Program-made: the position numbers and the translations under genes
Notes under the pieces: model-generated
The model's input: only the letters and a program-made list of their open reading frames with translations
What the model was told of the DNA's origin: nothing
The model's database searches: none
Part shown: positions 24,801 through 35,981 of the stretch, in pieces
How positions within the stretch are numbered: position 1 is the first letter of the stretch
Layout of the letters: each line of letters starts with the position of its first letter
Origin: Paenarthrobacter sp. A20
GTDB taxonomy: Bacteria > Actinomycetota > Actinomycetes > Actinomycetales > Micrococcaceae
Assembly: GCF_024168825.1 (NCBI RefSeq)
Contig: NZ_JALJWH010000001.1
Span: forward strand, 4,216,001 to 4,280,000
DNA length: 64,000 nt
Direction: 5' to 3'

Positions 24801-25249
24801 CAGGCGACTTCAGCGGTGACGGCAAGGCCGATGTCCTCGCAAGAAACTCGGCAGGCGTCCTGTGGCTCTACCGCGGCAATGGCACAGGCGGCTTCACCTC
24901 AAGCGCCCAAGTTGGTACGGGTTGGAATGCCATGAATGCGATCCTGAGTACCGGCGACTTCAACGGCGACAGCAAGACCGATGTCCTGGCCAGGGACACC
25001 TCAGGAATCCTCTGGCTGTATCCAGGCAACGGCACGGGTGGTTGGCTTAGCCGGGTCCAGGTTGGGAGCGGCTGGAGCGGGATGACGGCCATCCTCGGAC
25101 CGGGCGACTTCAACGGTGACGGCAAGAACGATGTCCTCGCCCGTGACGCCGGTGGCAACTTGTTCCTGTACCCCGGCAACGGAACATCCGGATGGCTCTC
25201 CCGAAGCCAGGTCGGCTGGGGTTGGGGAGGATTCACGTCCCTTCCATAG
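21806..25249 (+). CDS. Large exported multidomain protein: propeller, Ig-like, CHB_HEX_C and FG-GAP repeats
   Basis: 1147 residues from GTG 21806. Residues 1-25 duplicate the leader of lipoprotein A, but the lipobox Cys is Arg (LAFAGR). A better signal peptide lies at ~46-72 (LTAVLATASLATAALTG, cut near AFA). Then follow a propeller-like region (~75-380, DGRLWVSD and DGNIYLSF blades), Ig-like domains (~400-640), three chitobiase/hexosaminidase C-terminal-like repeats (~645-895), and five FG-GAP repeats of exactly 50 residues (~900-1147, consensus DFNGDGKxDVLARDxxGxLW). No enzyme motif or wall anchor is visible. It is probably a secreted adhesive or glycan-binding protein. The leader fusion makes the native start uncertain. 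Confidence 0.85.
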   Translation: MDTRNRSVLQLGLACLAFAGRSRTSHKTPRRIALSKAGEGRQRHKLTAVLATASLATAALTGVLTAGPAFADQARQTVATGLTKAAGTLVDPDGRLWVSDARAGFCRVTEASGATAGGLETDTCLGGTLTGHDNGPALAGTPAMIDPSPANHGDGDEVAFIPDAAVGSSDVVRALWNPDNGVFEYNGALTIFDGDLRPNAVSDGPDGNIYLSFANARSIVKIVDPTALHPSIESIASVNSSSLSLAATHRNSAGNVVVYVAETTGLTVFTAPEDGVLTNFVPAPLYNVGKPTAIYYDWQSPLVLYTGTGVGTTTADAGKDTISRIDLSTDTVDNQWALGFSKVGGLTMRDGKLLVMEDPGQLDPAKPAERGRMLTLGGVVPSIVSGPTAANGTQAANPAFTNDSTPTFTVASTPPGGALECSLQLSTATPVWQVCSGGTFTPSTALASGAYTFSVRAAPSGLPVSRTFTVDLAAPSAPVITSPAAGATVNGAPVLGVTSDPDSTLSCSVDSTTTFTACANGHVFNLTTAGQHVLRVRATDMAGNVSTLASVTVTADLTAPQVSISSPAEGATVGISPSFTFTSTSTDIAGFRCKLGSNAYTACTSPKAYTNVPSGPVTFTVEARDNAGNTSTAARNVTVFAPDTAPPVVSVDPAGGTYGAGKTIALSVNEAATIYVTTNGTTPTTSSPVYSGPIPLTSMTLKYFARDTAGNSSAVVTQTYVLDNTAPTLTVTPGAGGYASGQLVTMSSSEPGSIFYTTDGTNPATTVSGTTKAYTAAFALTATTTVKALAVDASGNVSAVTTRAYTVLDTTPPVVTVTPPAGSYPANQQITLTANEAGSSIYFTTNGTNPTATAANKYSSAITLTAAMTLKYFAVDTSNNSSGIVSQAYTVTAPPANTWKDYTGDAKNDVVARDNGGTLWLYPGNGSGGWLTQRSLGTGWNSLNAIVPTKDFNGDGRSDVLARDANGVLWLYPGNGSGGLQARVQAGTGWAGMTLILAPGDFSGDGKADVLARNSAGVLWLYRGNGTGGFTSSAQVGTGWNAMNAILSTGDFNGDSKTDVLARDTSGILWLYPGNGTGGWLSRVQVGSGWSGMTAILGPGDFNGDGKNDVLARDAGGNLFLYPGNGTSGWLSRSQVGWGWGGFTSLP
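24506..25246 (+). repeat. Five tandem ~150-bp repeats coding FG-GAP units
   Basis: Units begin about 24506, 24656, 24806, 24956 and 25106, all in phase. The shared core is LWLYPGNGxGG, followed by QVGxGW. They also resemble the repeats of the GH25 protein, but at lower identity. Confidence 0.85.
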
Positions 25250-25261
25250 GAACATGAAAAA

Positions 25262-25296
25262 GGGAGGGTCCGGACGCTCGGCGTCCGGACCCTCCC
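25262..25296. terminator. Bidirectional terminator, 16-bp stem
   Basis: Perfect 16-bp arms around a TCG loop, flanked by CGTTTT on the plus strand and by a T-run (CTTTTTC) on the minus strand. It serves the large secreted protein and the convergent GT2 gene. Confidence 0.9.
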
Positions 25297-25317
25297 CGTT
25301 TTAACTTTCAGGAGATC

Positions 25318-26274
25318 CTAAGTGCGTTCCTTCATGGGATGCATGGTGGGCCTGTTCGGACTCGCCTGGATATCCAACTGCAGGGATACCAGGAGCATCT
25401 GCACGCCCAGGACAAAAGGCACCACAGCCAACATCACCGACCCGGCCGTCGGAGATCCCACGCTTGCCGCGAGGACCCAGATTCCAGCCACAAGGCCCAT
25501 GACGATGAGGGCAATGCCGGCGATCAGCAAGAGGGCAACAGCGGAGAAGGACCACACCATGTACTTCCACCACACACGGCGCCAGAAGCCGCCAAAGAGC
25601 ATGGCAAGGAGTTCGGGAATGACCTTCCGCAATTTGATGCTGGAGACTTCGTTGCCATAGACCGCAGGAATCGGCACATCCACGATCGGAACATCAAGAA
25701 TATTGAGGTGGATCAGGAGGTCGTTTTCGAAGCTGTAGCGCGCTGCCACTTTGTTCATTGGAAGGCGGCGGAGGACCTCGGTGCGGATGGCGGTGTAGCC
25801 GTTCTGCGGATCGAAGATGTGCCAGTAGCCGGAGGCAAGCTTGGTCATGAAGGACAACACGATGTTGCCGAAAATGCGGTAGCCGGGCATTCCTGCAAAC
25901 GACTCTCCCGAGAAGAACCGGTTGGCCTTGGCGAAGCCATAGCCATCTACCACGGGATCAAGAAGTTGGGGAAGGTAGTCGGGATCCATCTGGGCATCGC
26001 CTGCCATGACCACGTTGATGTCGGCACCCAGTTCCATGGCTGCTTTGTGGGCCGTCAGGACGGCACCTCCCACGCCCTGGTTGACTTCGTGCCGAATCAA
26101 GGTGACGCGACCGTCGTCGGCGCGGCGTGCGGCTCCCGACGTGTCGTCCGGGCTGCAGTCATCAACAATGACGATGTCATCAACAAAATCAGGCATCGTC
26201 TCGATGACCTGGGCGATGTGGTTTTCTTCTTTGTAGGCCGGTACTACCGCGGCAATTCGAACGCCTCGATACAT
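25318..26274 (-). CDS. Glycosyltransferase family 2, polyprenyl-phosphate sugar synthase type
   Basis: 318 residues. The GT-A domain (1-230) has VVPAYKEENHI, the nucleotide/metal motif IVIVDDCSPDDT, and MAGDAQMDPDYL. Two hydrophobic spans follow at ~235-295. This matches dolichol-phosphate mannose/glucose synthase-like enzymes that charge undecaprenyl phosphate with a sugar. GtrA (flippase) lies 3 bases upstream, and a DUF6541-like membrane protein precedes that. The three could move and transfer a lipid-linked sugar onto a surface glycan. Confidence 0.88.
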   Translation of the reverse strand: MYRGVRIAAVVPAYKEENHIAQVIETMPDFVDDIVIVDDCSPDDTSGAARRADDGRVTLIRHEVNQGVGGAVLTAHKAAMELGADINVVMAGDAQMDPDYLPQLLDPVVDGYGFAKANRFFSGESFAGMPGYRIFGNIVLSFMTKLASGYWHIFDPQNGYTAIRTEVLRRLPMNKVAARYSFENDLLIHLNILDVPIVDVPIPAVYGNEVSSIKLRKVIPELLAMLFGGFWRRVWWKYMVWSFSAVALLLIAGIALIVMGLVAGIWVLAASVGSPTAGSVMLAVVPFVLGVQMLLVSLQLDIQASPNRPTMHPMKERT

Positions 26275-26277
26275 CGA

Positions 26278-26763
26278 TTATCCTTCGCTGCTGTTTGGTG
26301 TGAGTTTCTGTGTTGGCGTGTCGGTGCCCGACTGGCCATCTAACTGTTCGCTGCCGCTGTTCGATTGCTTCTTCTGAGGAAAGACCCAGTGCTTGTAAAT
26401 GAAGTAGTTCCACCCCATGGTCACGATCGTCGCAACCACTTTACCCACTACGTAGCCGGCACCAATGAACTCGAAAAGCTCAACAATGCCCATCACAGCC
26501 AGCGTATTGAAAACCAGGAGGCCTGAATACCGAAGCACTCCCCCGAGGGCCGTTCCGCCACCGTTGAAGGCAAAATGGCGCTGCAGGAAGTAGTTGAAGA
26601 AGAAGCTGCCCCAGAAGCCTGCACCGGTGGCCAGCCACAGCGGCCAGCCAAAGACCTGGAAGCACAGGGCCAGGAGACCAAGGTCCAGCAGGAAGCTCAA
26701 GCCTCCGATGAGCAGGAACTTGAACAAGCTGGATGCCAGGAACTTGGAGATAAATGCCTTCAT
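26278..26763 (-). CDS. GtrA-family membrane protein
   Basis: 161 residues with four predicted spans between ~10 and 130 and a hydrophilic tail. The N-terminal FLLIGGLSFLLDLGLLALCF and FFFNYFLQRHFAF motifs are diagnostic of GtrA. Family members are proposed flippases for undecaprenyl-phosphate sugars. The stop is 3 bases from the GT2 start and its own start follows the DUF6541-like gene by 2 bases, so the three are probably one operon. Confidence 0.9.
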   Translation of the reverse strand: MKAFISKFLASSLFKFLLIGGLSFLLDLGLLALCFQVFGWPLWLATGAGFWGSFFFNYFLQRHFAFNGGGTALGGVLRYSGLLVFNTLAVMGIVELFEFIGAGYVVGKVVATIVTMGWNYFIYKHWVFPQKKQSNSGSEQLDGQSGTDTPTQKLTPNSSEG

Positions 26764-26765
26764 GA

Positions 26766-28874
26766 TCAGCAGATCCTTCCTAGCGGTGCAATGCCGTCCG
26801 GATTCCGGTTTTCAAGAATCCCTGATACGCCGTCAAGCTGCAGACGGTCCTTCGCCGAGGCATCGAATGCCTCCTTGCCACCAGGCAACTGGGACCAGTC
26901 GATCTTGTACAGGGCGGCGTTTCCTTCACGCACCACGAGCTGGAGGTATGGAATGGAATCAGGCTGCGTGAGCCCCGCCTTGGGCTCATCCCATGCCCTG
27001 ATCCTGCCGTCGGCAATGTAGACCCATTCGATGCCCAATTCAGCGGCCGCGTCGCGTACCTGCGGATCCGTTGCAAGTTCAGGGAGCTTTTGGAGGACGA
27101 GCAACTGACGGTTTGTCGGAAGAATCTCGAAATGGCGGATCATCGGCATGCGGTTGCCCAGTGCGTACATCCATACCGAACCATCGCATGAGTCGTTCAG
27201 CACGGTGGCGTCCGCCGGCACGTACTGGTCGATCTTGCTGAGAAGCCCAACTTCTGATGCACTCAGCGTTGCGCCATCAACCTTGGTATTGATGTTGATC
27301 CGCTCGGCGTTCTGCTTGAAGTAGGGGATGGCGGCAATACCACTCACCAGGAGCACGGCCGCAGCTGCCGCAGCAGTCACTACATGGCTGGGCCTGTGGC
27401 CGGCGTGAGATCCATCCGGGGCGGATTTCCCCGACCTGCTGCGTATCTTTGCGACCAACCACGCGATGGCTTCGGCCAACTGCGCCACTCCCAAGCCTGC
27501 GAGCGGTACAAGGAGCATTACGAGGATGCCGAAGATACGCCACTGGTCGTCGTAGAACGGAGCCGTCAACGTCATGAATCTAGGGTTGTCGGTACCCATT
27601 GTGTAGACCGACAGGAATGCGAAGGCCAACACAGGACCGAAATACCACCACATGCGGATCCTGAGGATCATGGCCAAACAGCCCAGTGCCACGAGGGCGG
27701 TCAGGATCGGCATAGCCATCGAACCATGGTTCAGGAAAATGATGTTTTGGATGGCTCCGTTGCGATCGGTGTCCGCTGCCCACACCTGCTTGGAAACGCG
27801 CTCGGATTCCTTCAGCATCTGGGCGATGATCGGCCAGCCGAGGACCACCGCGAGGACACCTGAGACGGCGAGGTATACCGTAATGCCGAGAATCCTGCCC
27901 TTTCGGCGGATCAACGCCGAAAGCAACCAGAAGAGAAGTACGGGAAGTACAACGAAGGCCAGCGAGGGATGGACGGCGATAAGTCCTACTGCCCCGAACG
28001 CGATGCCGGGGACCCAGAACTTCTGCCGTTCCACCGCTCCCTTCACTGCCAGCAGAGCGAATGGACCTACCAGCAGCATGCCGGCAAAGAACGGAATCAG
28101 CGGGCCACGCCACAGGAGGTCATAAGGGTAGACCGTAAACCAGCCGGCAACGGCCGCAGCCGCAGCCACGGCGATCGGGCGGCGAGTGACCAGCATCGTC
28201 AGTGCCATGGTGCTCAACGGCAGTTGAACTGCCATCATCACCAGGACAAAGACGTTAAGGAACACGGGGATGCTGACACCGCTCATCGGCCAGAACAGCG
28301 ACAGCACGGCGTGGAAGGCAATCGGGTAGCTCCGGATGGGAGCTTCAGGAATATTGGTGTCGTAGTAGGCGAAGTTGCCCGCGATACTCGGATCCCACTC
28401 GTGGTTCACCGAGATCAACCGGATCATGTTGGCGTGCCACGGGATATCCCAGTCCTGATTGATCCCCTGGAGGCCTTCAGTTCCAACAATCCATGAGACA
28501 GCGGCTACCGCACCGCCTGCGATCAGTCCTGCAAGGAGTATCCACCAGGAGCCTGCAAACCGATGCTTGCCAAATATCGCCGGTTTGGCCGCGGACCCGA
28601 ACTTATCCGGGAAATAGCGGCGCAATGTGATGCGCAGGGCGAACAGGAGTGCAGAGAGAACCAGCAGGACAGCCGTCACTGGAAGCAGCTGCCAGCTGAG
28701 TCCCAGCGCATTTCCCATCACGCCGATCACGGTCAATACGCCCATTCCGAGCAATGGTGCCACGACGGGCAGCAGAACCCGGCGAACGCCCAAGGCTTCC
28801 CCCAAGATCCAGCCCGGGCCCCACCACAACACAACGATCAGGAGTACACACAACAGCAGCGGGCCGATACCCAT
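26766..28874 (-). CDS. Large polytopic membrane protein, DUF6541-like, possible GT-C transferase
   Basis: 702 residues with about 11-13 spans, a WW-G-P-G-W segment near the N-terminus and a C-terminal soluble domain (~530-702) containing NDSCDGSVWMYALGNRMPMIRHF. Extracytoplasmic loops (~130-180) carry GINQDWDIPWHANMI, where acidic residues could be catalytic as in GT-C enzymes. The layout matches the actinobacterial family I recall as DUF6541, whose members sit next to glycan genes. It may transfer a sugar from the lipid carrier supplied by the neighbouring GT2 and GtrA. Enzyme activity is inferred. Confidence 0.78.
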   Translation of the reverse strand: MGIGPLLLCVLLIVVLWWGPGWILGEALGVRRVLLPVVAPLLGMGVLTVIGVMGNALGLSWQLLPVTAVLLVLSALLFALRITLRRYFPDKFGSAAKPAIFGKHRFAGSWWILLAGLIAGGAVAAVSWIVGTEGLQGINQDWDIPWHANMIRLISVNHEWDPSIAGNFAYYDTNIPEAPIRSYPIAFHAVLSLFWPMSGVSIPVFLNVFVLVMMAVQLPLSTMALTMLVTRRPIAVAAAAAVAGWFTVYPYDLLWRGPLIPFFAGMLLVGPFALLAVKGAVERQKFWVPGIAFGAVGLIAVHPSLAFVVLPVLLFWLLSALIRRKGRILGITVYLAVSGVLAVVLGWPIIAQMLKESERVSKQVWAADTDRNGAIQNIIFLNHGSMAMPILTALVALGCLAMILRIRMWWYFGPVLAFAFLSVYTMGTDNPRFMTLTAPFYDDQWRIFGILVMLLVPLAGLGVAQLAEAIAWLVAKIRSRSGKSAPDGSHAGHRPSHVVTAAAAAAVLLVSGIAAIPYFKQNAERININTKVDGATLSASEVGLLSKIDQYVPADATVLNDSCDGSVWMYALGNRMPMIRHFEILPTNRQLLVLQKLPELATDPQVRDAAAELGIEWVYIADGRIRAWDEPKAGLTQPDSIPYLQLVVREGNAALYKIDWSQLPGGKEAFDASAKDRLQLDGVSGILENRNPDGIAPLGRIC

Positions 28875-28946
28875 TCCTACGATCGCCTTTCTTAGATGCT
28901 TCCACTAGCCATCCGTTGACAGACGACTCTTTGCAATTGACTGCGG

Positions 28947-29678
28947 TTAGTTGCGTTCCCGCAGCCACGCCACAGCTTGGTCCGCCGGACCCTCGAACTG
29001 GACCGTGCCGGAGGACAACACCACTCCCCTGTCGCAAATCCGCGAAATCATGTCAAGGTCGTGGCTGACAACCACCAGGGTGCGGCCTTCGTCGGAGAGT
29101 TGCTTGATTTTGGCAAGGCACTTCCTCTGGAAGGGCTCGTCACCCACCGCCAGGATCTCGTCCACGAGGAAAATATCGGGTTGGGTATGGACGGCCACCG
29201 CAAAAGCAAGCCGGAGGAACATTCCCGAAGAGTAGAACTTCACCTCAGTATCAATGAACTGTTCGATCTCGGAGAAGGCAACGATGTCGTCGAACTTGTC
29301 CTGGATCTCCTGCTCAGTCATCCCAAGGATGGCTGCGTTGAGGTAGACGTTTTCACGCCCGGACAGATCCGGGTGGAACCCGGCTCCCACCTCGATCAAA
29401 CCTGCAACCCTGCCCTTGGTACGCACGGTGCCTTCGTCGGGCAGGATGACACCCGAGATCAGCTTCAGCAAGGTGGACTTGCCGGAGCCGTTGAAGCCCA
29501 GCAATGCCACTGTCTCCCCCGGCTGGATCTCAAAGCTCACGTCATGGAGCGCATCGAACTTCTTGGTGAGGTCCCCTTTTCGCCCTTTGGCGAGCCAAAC
29601 GAGGGTTTCCTTCATGGAGTGCGAGTGACGGAGGTTGAATGTTTTCTTCAGGCCCTTGACGATTACTGCGGCGCCCAT
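28947..29678 (-). CDS. Polysaccharide ABC exporter, ATP-binding subunit (Wzt/TagH-like)
   Basis: 243 residues with Walker A G-F-N-G-S-G-K-S-T, the signature region FYSSGMFLRLAFA, and Walker B IFLVDEILAVGD. The opening KTFNLRHSHSMKETLVWL is typical of teichoic-acid/O-antigen exporters. There is no C-terminal carbohydrate-binding domain as in long Wzt, so chain-end recognition is not expected here. Its start immediately follows the permease stop. A 72-base spacer separates it from the DUF6541-like gene. Confidence 0.92.
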   Translation of the reverse strand: MGAAVIVKGLKKTFNLRHSHSMKETLVWLAKGRKGDLTKKFDALHDVSFEIQPGETVALLGFNGSGKSTLLKLISGVILPDEGTVRTKGRVAGLIEVGAGFHPDLSGRENVYLNAAILGMTEQEIQDKFDDIVAFSEIEQFIDTEVKFYSSGMFLRLAFAVAVHTQPDIFLVDEILAVGDEPFQRKCLAKIKQLSDEGRTLVVVSHDLDMISRICDRGVVLSSGTVQFEGPADQAVAWLRERN

Positions 29679-30536
29679 TTAGACCTCCTGCGCAAAGTGG
29701 CCCTCGAGCCGTCGGAAGACGATCTGGCCAATAACAAGGAACAGTGCTGCCATGCCGAGGCCTATGAAGCCCGTCACCAAGAGATGCGGGGGCAATTCGA
29801 CGGGCTGGTCGACCGTCGGATACCAGAAGGCCCAATGGAATAGCTCCACGGCAACGGTGATGGGGTTGAGCTGGTAGATCGTGAGAACCCAGGGCGCTGC
29901 CAACCGGCGGATCATCGTCCAGTCATAGAGGACCGGCGAAGTCCACGTCACGATCATCATCAACATATCGACGATGTTCTCGGCGTCCCGGAAGAACACA
30001 TTGACGGCACCGGCCAACAGGCCGAGGCCGGTTGCCGTGACGGCCACAATGACAAAGCCAAGAAGGGCGCCAAATAACTGCATGACATCCGGATGCCACC
30101 CACTCAGCAGGGCCGCGGCCAGCAGAACAATCAATTGCGGAAGGAAGTGGACCGCAGCGACCCAGACGGAGGCTACGGGGAACAGTTCACGCGGAAGATA
30201 GATCTTTTTGACCAGTGCCGCGTTCGACACGATCGACCTTGTGGCATTCGAAAATGCTTCGGAGAAGAAGTTGATGACAATGACGCCGGAGAACATGTAC
30301 AGGGCGTAGTTGGGAATTTGGTCCCCGACGCGCAGAACGATGCCCAAGGCGAAAAACAACACGACGTACTGGACGAGCGGCTTGACGTACGACCATGCCA
30401 GACCCAGTACCGAACCGCGGTAGCGGACACGAAGTTCTTTGCGGACAATCAGTTTGAGGAGGTACCGCCGCCGGTACACGTCCAGCAGTCCGGCGCCCAC
30501 CCCCGGAACAGCATAAGTATCAGTGGAGTTCGACAT
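29679..30536 (-). CDS. Polysaccharide ABC exporter, permease subunit (Wzm/TagG-like)
   Basis: 285 residues with six predicted spans of the ABC-2 type. The N-terminal cytoplasmic helix carries LRVRYRGSVLGLAWSYVKPL, which is diagnostic of TagG/Wzm permeases. It transports a lipid-linked polysaccharide across the cytoplasmic membrane with the adjacent ATPase. The start is 2 bases after the GlfT2-like stop, so it is in one operon with glf and the galactofuranosyltransferase. The likely cargo is a galactofuranose-containing glycan. Confidence 0.92.
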   Translation of the reverse strand: MSNSTDTYAVPGVGAGLLDVYRRRYLLKLIVRKELRVRYRGSVLGLAWSYVKPLVQYVVLFFALGIVLRVGDQIPNYALYMFSGVIVINFFSEAFSNATRSIVSNAALVKKIYLPRELFPVASVWVAAVHFLPQLIVLLAAALLSGWHPDVMQLFGALLGFVIVAVTATGLGLLAGAVNVFFRDAENIVDMLMMIVTWTSPVLYDWTMIRRLAAPWVLTIYQLNPITVAVELFHWAFWYPTVDQPVELPPHLLVTGFIGLGMAALFLVIGQIVFRRLEGHFAQEV

Positions 30537-30538
30537 CG

Positions 30539-33768
<3,230 letters not shown>

Positions 33769-33849
33769 TCAAGGCTACCCGACATGACGAGGGTTCCCCG
33801 TATCCGGGGCGGCACACGGTGGTGATGGGCGGCGTCGGGAAACGGCAAA

Positions 33850-33876
33850 GGGAGACTGGCCGGCGGCCAGCCTCCC
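33850..33876 (-). terminator. Terminator after the amino-sugar operon
   Basis: Minus-strand stem GGGAG-G-CTGGCC / GGCCAG-T-CTCCC around a short loop, followed by TTTGCC. It lies 28 bases after the oxidoreductase stop. Confidence 0.65.
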
Positions 33877-33903
33877 CTCGGTGCCTTGCTTTATGTGGAT
33901 GGC

Positions 33904-34890
33904 TCAGAGAGCGATGACTGAGCCGGATTTTGCCGAAGCCAAAACGGCCTCCGCAACCCGCAGAGTCTCAAGCCCCTCTGCCATCGTGACGATGTTCAGT
34001 GACTTTCCGAGAACTGCATCACGGAAGGCCTCATGCTCCATTTTGAGGGGTTCGCGCTTCGCCAGCGCGAAGCGGGTCGAGGATCCCTCGGAAACGCCCC
34101 GGAAGGCTGCAACCGAATCCCAGTCCGTCTGGAACGTCCCGTTCTCCACGAACGTAAGGTCGGCGGAAATGGTATCGGCGATGAACGCCCCGCGTTCGCC
34201 AAGAACCACCGTAGTGCGTTCCTTCATGGGCGATAGCCAGTTGACGATGTGGTTTGTCACGACCCCACTCTTGAGATGGCCAATAGCCGTAACCATGTCT
34301 TCGTGCTCGCGTCCGCTGCGGGAGGTGGTGTGGGCCACGACGTTGATGAAATTGCTCTGGGCCAGCCACGCCGTGAGGTCGATGTCATGGGTTGCCAGGT
34401 CCTTGACCACGCCTACGTCTGCGATGCGGGCCGGGAACGGTCCTTGCCTTCTCGTGCTGATTTGGTAGACCTCACCCAGGTCGCCGTTCTCCAAACGGTC
34501 CCGGAGGCTCTGCAGAGAAGGGTTGAACCGTTCAATGTGCCCGACAGCACCGATAAGTCCTTTGGATTCAAAGGCTTCGGCAATGCGACGGCCGGACTCG
34601 GAGTCGTTCGCGATCGGCTTTTCAACGAGGCAGTGCACACCGGCCTCGGCCAGCTGAAGTGCCACTTCTTCGTGCAGGATGGTAGGCACGGCCGCTACGG
34701 CCATGTCTATTCCCTGCGCAATGAGCTCCTCGACCGTGTTGAACACTGTCAGGCCGTCGGCAACGTTGTGGGGGTCCCCGAAAGAATCGGCGACGGCGAC
34801 CAGGTCAACGCCCTCCAGTTCACGGATGACGCGGGCGTGGTGGCGACCCATCATGCCCAGTCCAATAAGGCCGGCGCGCAGATTCGCCAC
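33904..34890 (-). CDS. Gfo/Idh/MocA-family oxidoreductase (WbpB/WlbA-like)
   Basis: 328 residues. The N-terminal Rossmann fold starts AGLIGLGMMGRHHARVI, with the EKP motif in CLVEKPIAND near residue 95. GHIERFNPSL and DLATHDIDL match UDP-sugar dehydrogenases of the WlbA/WbpB type, which oxidise C3 of UDP-GlcNAcA. It starts at GTG 34890, overlapping the aminotransferase stop by one base. With the two upstream genes it likely forms a 3-oxidation, transamination and acetylation pathway to a diacetamido-uronic acid. The UDP-GlcNAc 6-dehydrogenase (WbpA) is not in the window. Confidence 0.85.
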   Translation of the reverse strand: MANLRAGLIGLGMMGRHHARVIRELEGVDLVAVADSFGDPHNVADGLTVFNTVEELIAQGIDMAVAAVPTILHEEVALQLAEAGVHCLVEKPIANDSESGRRIAEAFESKGLIGAVGHIERFNPSLQSLRDRLENGDLGEVYQISTRRQGPFPARIADVGVVKDLATHDIDLTAWLAQSNFINVVAHTTSRSGREHEDMVTAIGHLKSGVVTNHIVNWLSPMKERTTVVLGERGAFIADTISADLTFVENGTFQTDWDSVAAFRGVSEGSSTRFALAKREPLKMEHEAFRDAVLGKSLNIVTMAEGLETLRVAEAVLASAKSGSVIAL

Positions 34891-35981
34891 TAGCTGCCTG
34901 CCTTGGCAACGGCGTTGACAGCGGCAACAATCCGGTCAAGGTCGTCCTGGCTGAGGGACGGGTGCACCGGGAGCGACAGCACGCTTGCTGCTGCTTCTTC
35001 AGTGACGGGGAGGTCATCCGAGGTCTGGAAAGGCGCAAGCCGGTGGTTGGGGATGGGGTAGTAAACGCCGCACCCAACGTTGTACTCCTCGCGGAGGGCC
35101 TTCGCAAACCCGTCACGGTCCTCGGCAATGCGAATCGTGTACTGGTGGTAAACGTGCTCGTAGCCTTCGGCGACCTTGGGGGTCACGACACCTTCGATGT
35201 TTGCATCAAAGAATGCTGCGTTTTCCTGACGGGTCTTCGTCCAACCATTGACTTTGGTGAGCTGAACGCGGCCGATGGCAGCGTGGATGTTTGTCATGCG
35301 GCAGTTGAAACCGACCAGTTCATTTTCGTACTGGCGTTCCATGCCTTGGTTGCGGAGCAGCCTCAGTCGACGTTCAACATCCGCCAGACCAGTGCTGACC
35401 ATGCCGCCTTCGCCTGACGTCATGTTCTTCGTGGGGTAAAGGCTGAACATAGCGAAGTCGCCGAATGTACCCACCTTGCGCCCGTTGACGGCTGCACCAT
35501 GAGCTTGGGCCGCGTCTTCGAAAACCTTGACACCGTGCTTAGCGGCGAGTGCACCGATGGCGTCAACATTAAACGGGTGCCCATAAAGGTGTACGGGCAT
35601 GATGGCAGCGGTGCGATCCGTGATTTTCGCCTCGACCGAAGCCGGGTCCAGCGTGTAGTGGTCCGGGTCCACATCGGCGAAAACAGGAGTGGCACCAGTC
35701 AGCGCTACCGAGTTTGCGGTCGCAGCAAACGTGAATGACGGGACGATGACCTCGTCCCCAGCCCCAATGCCCGCTGCCAAAAGGCCCAGGTGCAAACCGG
35801 AAGTGCCGGAGTTAACGGCAACGGCTGCCCTGCCATCGAGGAGGACCTGCGAAAACTCCTGCTCAAAGGACGCCACCTCCGAGCCCTGGGCGAGTTGGCC
35901 CGAGGCCAGCACGGCATCGACGGCCCTGCGCTCTTCATCGCCGATGATGGGTTTGGCCGGGGGAATGAATTCGGGGCTCAT
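34890..35981 (-). CDS. DegT/DnrJ/EryC1/StrS aminotransferase (WbpE/WlbC-like)
   Basis: 363 residues of the sugar aminotransferase family. The PLP lysine is K185 in FSLYPTKNMTSGEGG, with NSGTSGLHLGLLA and FEDAAQAHGA as other PLP-binding motifs. It transfers an amino group, usually from glutamate, to a 3-keto UDP-sugar. It sits between the acetyltransferase (four-base overlap) and the oxidoreductase (one-base overlap), which supports a role in UDP-GlcNAc3NAcA synthesis as in the Wbp pathway. Confidence 0.93.
   Translation of the reverse strand: MSPEFIPPAKPIIGDEERRAVDAVLASGQLAQGSEVASFEQEFSQVLLDGRAAVAVNSGTSGLHLGLLAAGIGAGDEVIVPSFTFAATANSVALTGATPVFADVDPDHYTLDPASVEAKITDRTAAIMPVHLYGHPFNVDAIGALAAKHGVKVFEDAAQAHGAAVNGRKVGTFGDFAMFSLYPTKNMTSGEGGMVSTGLADVERRLRLLRNQGMERQYENELVGFNCRMTNIHAAIGRVQLTKVNGWTKTRQENAAFFDANIEGVVTPKVAEGYEHVYHQYTIRIAEDRDGFAKALREEYNVGCGVYYPIPNHRLAPFQTSDDLPVTEEAAASVLSLPVHPSLSQDDLDRIVAAVNAVAKAGS

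Noticed and set aside
28977..29843. 288-codon plus-strand open frame over the ABC ATPase
   Set aside because: Shadow of a strong ABC ATPase gene on the minus strand.
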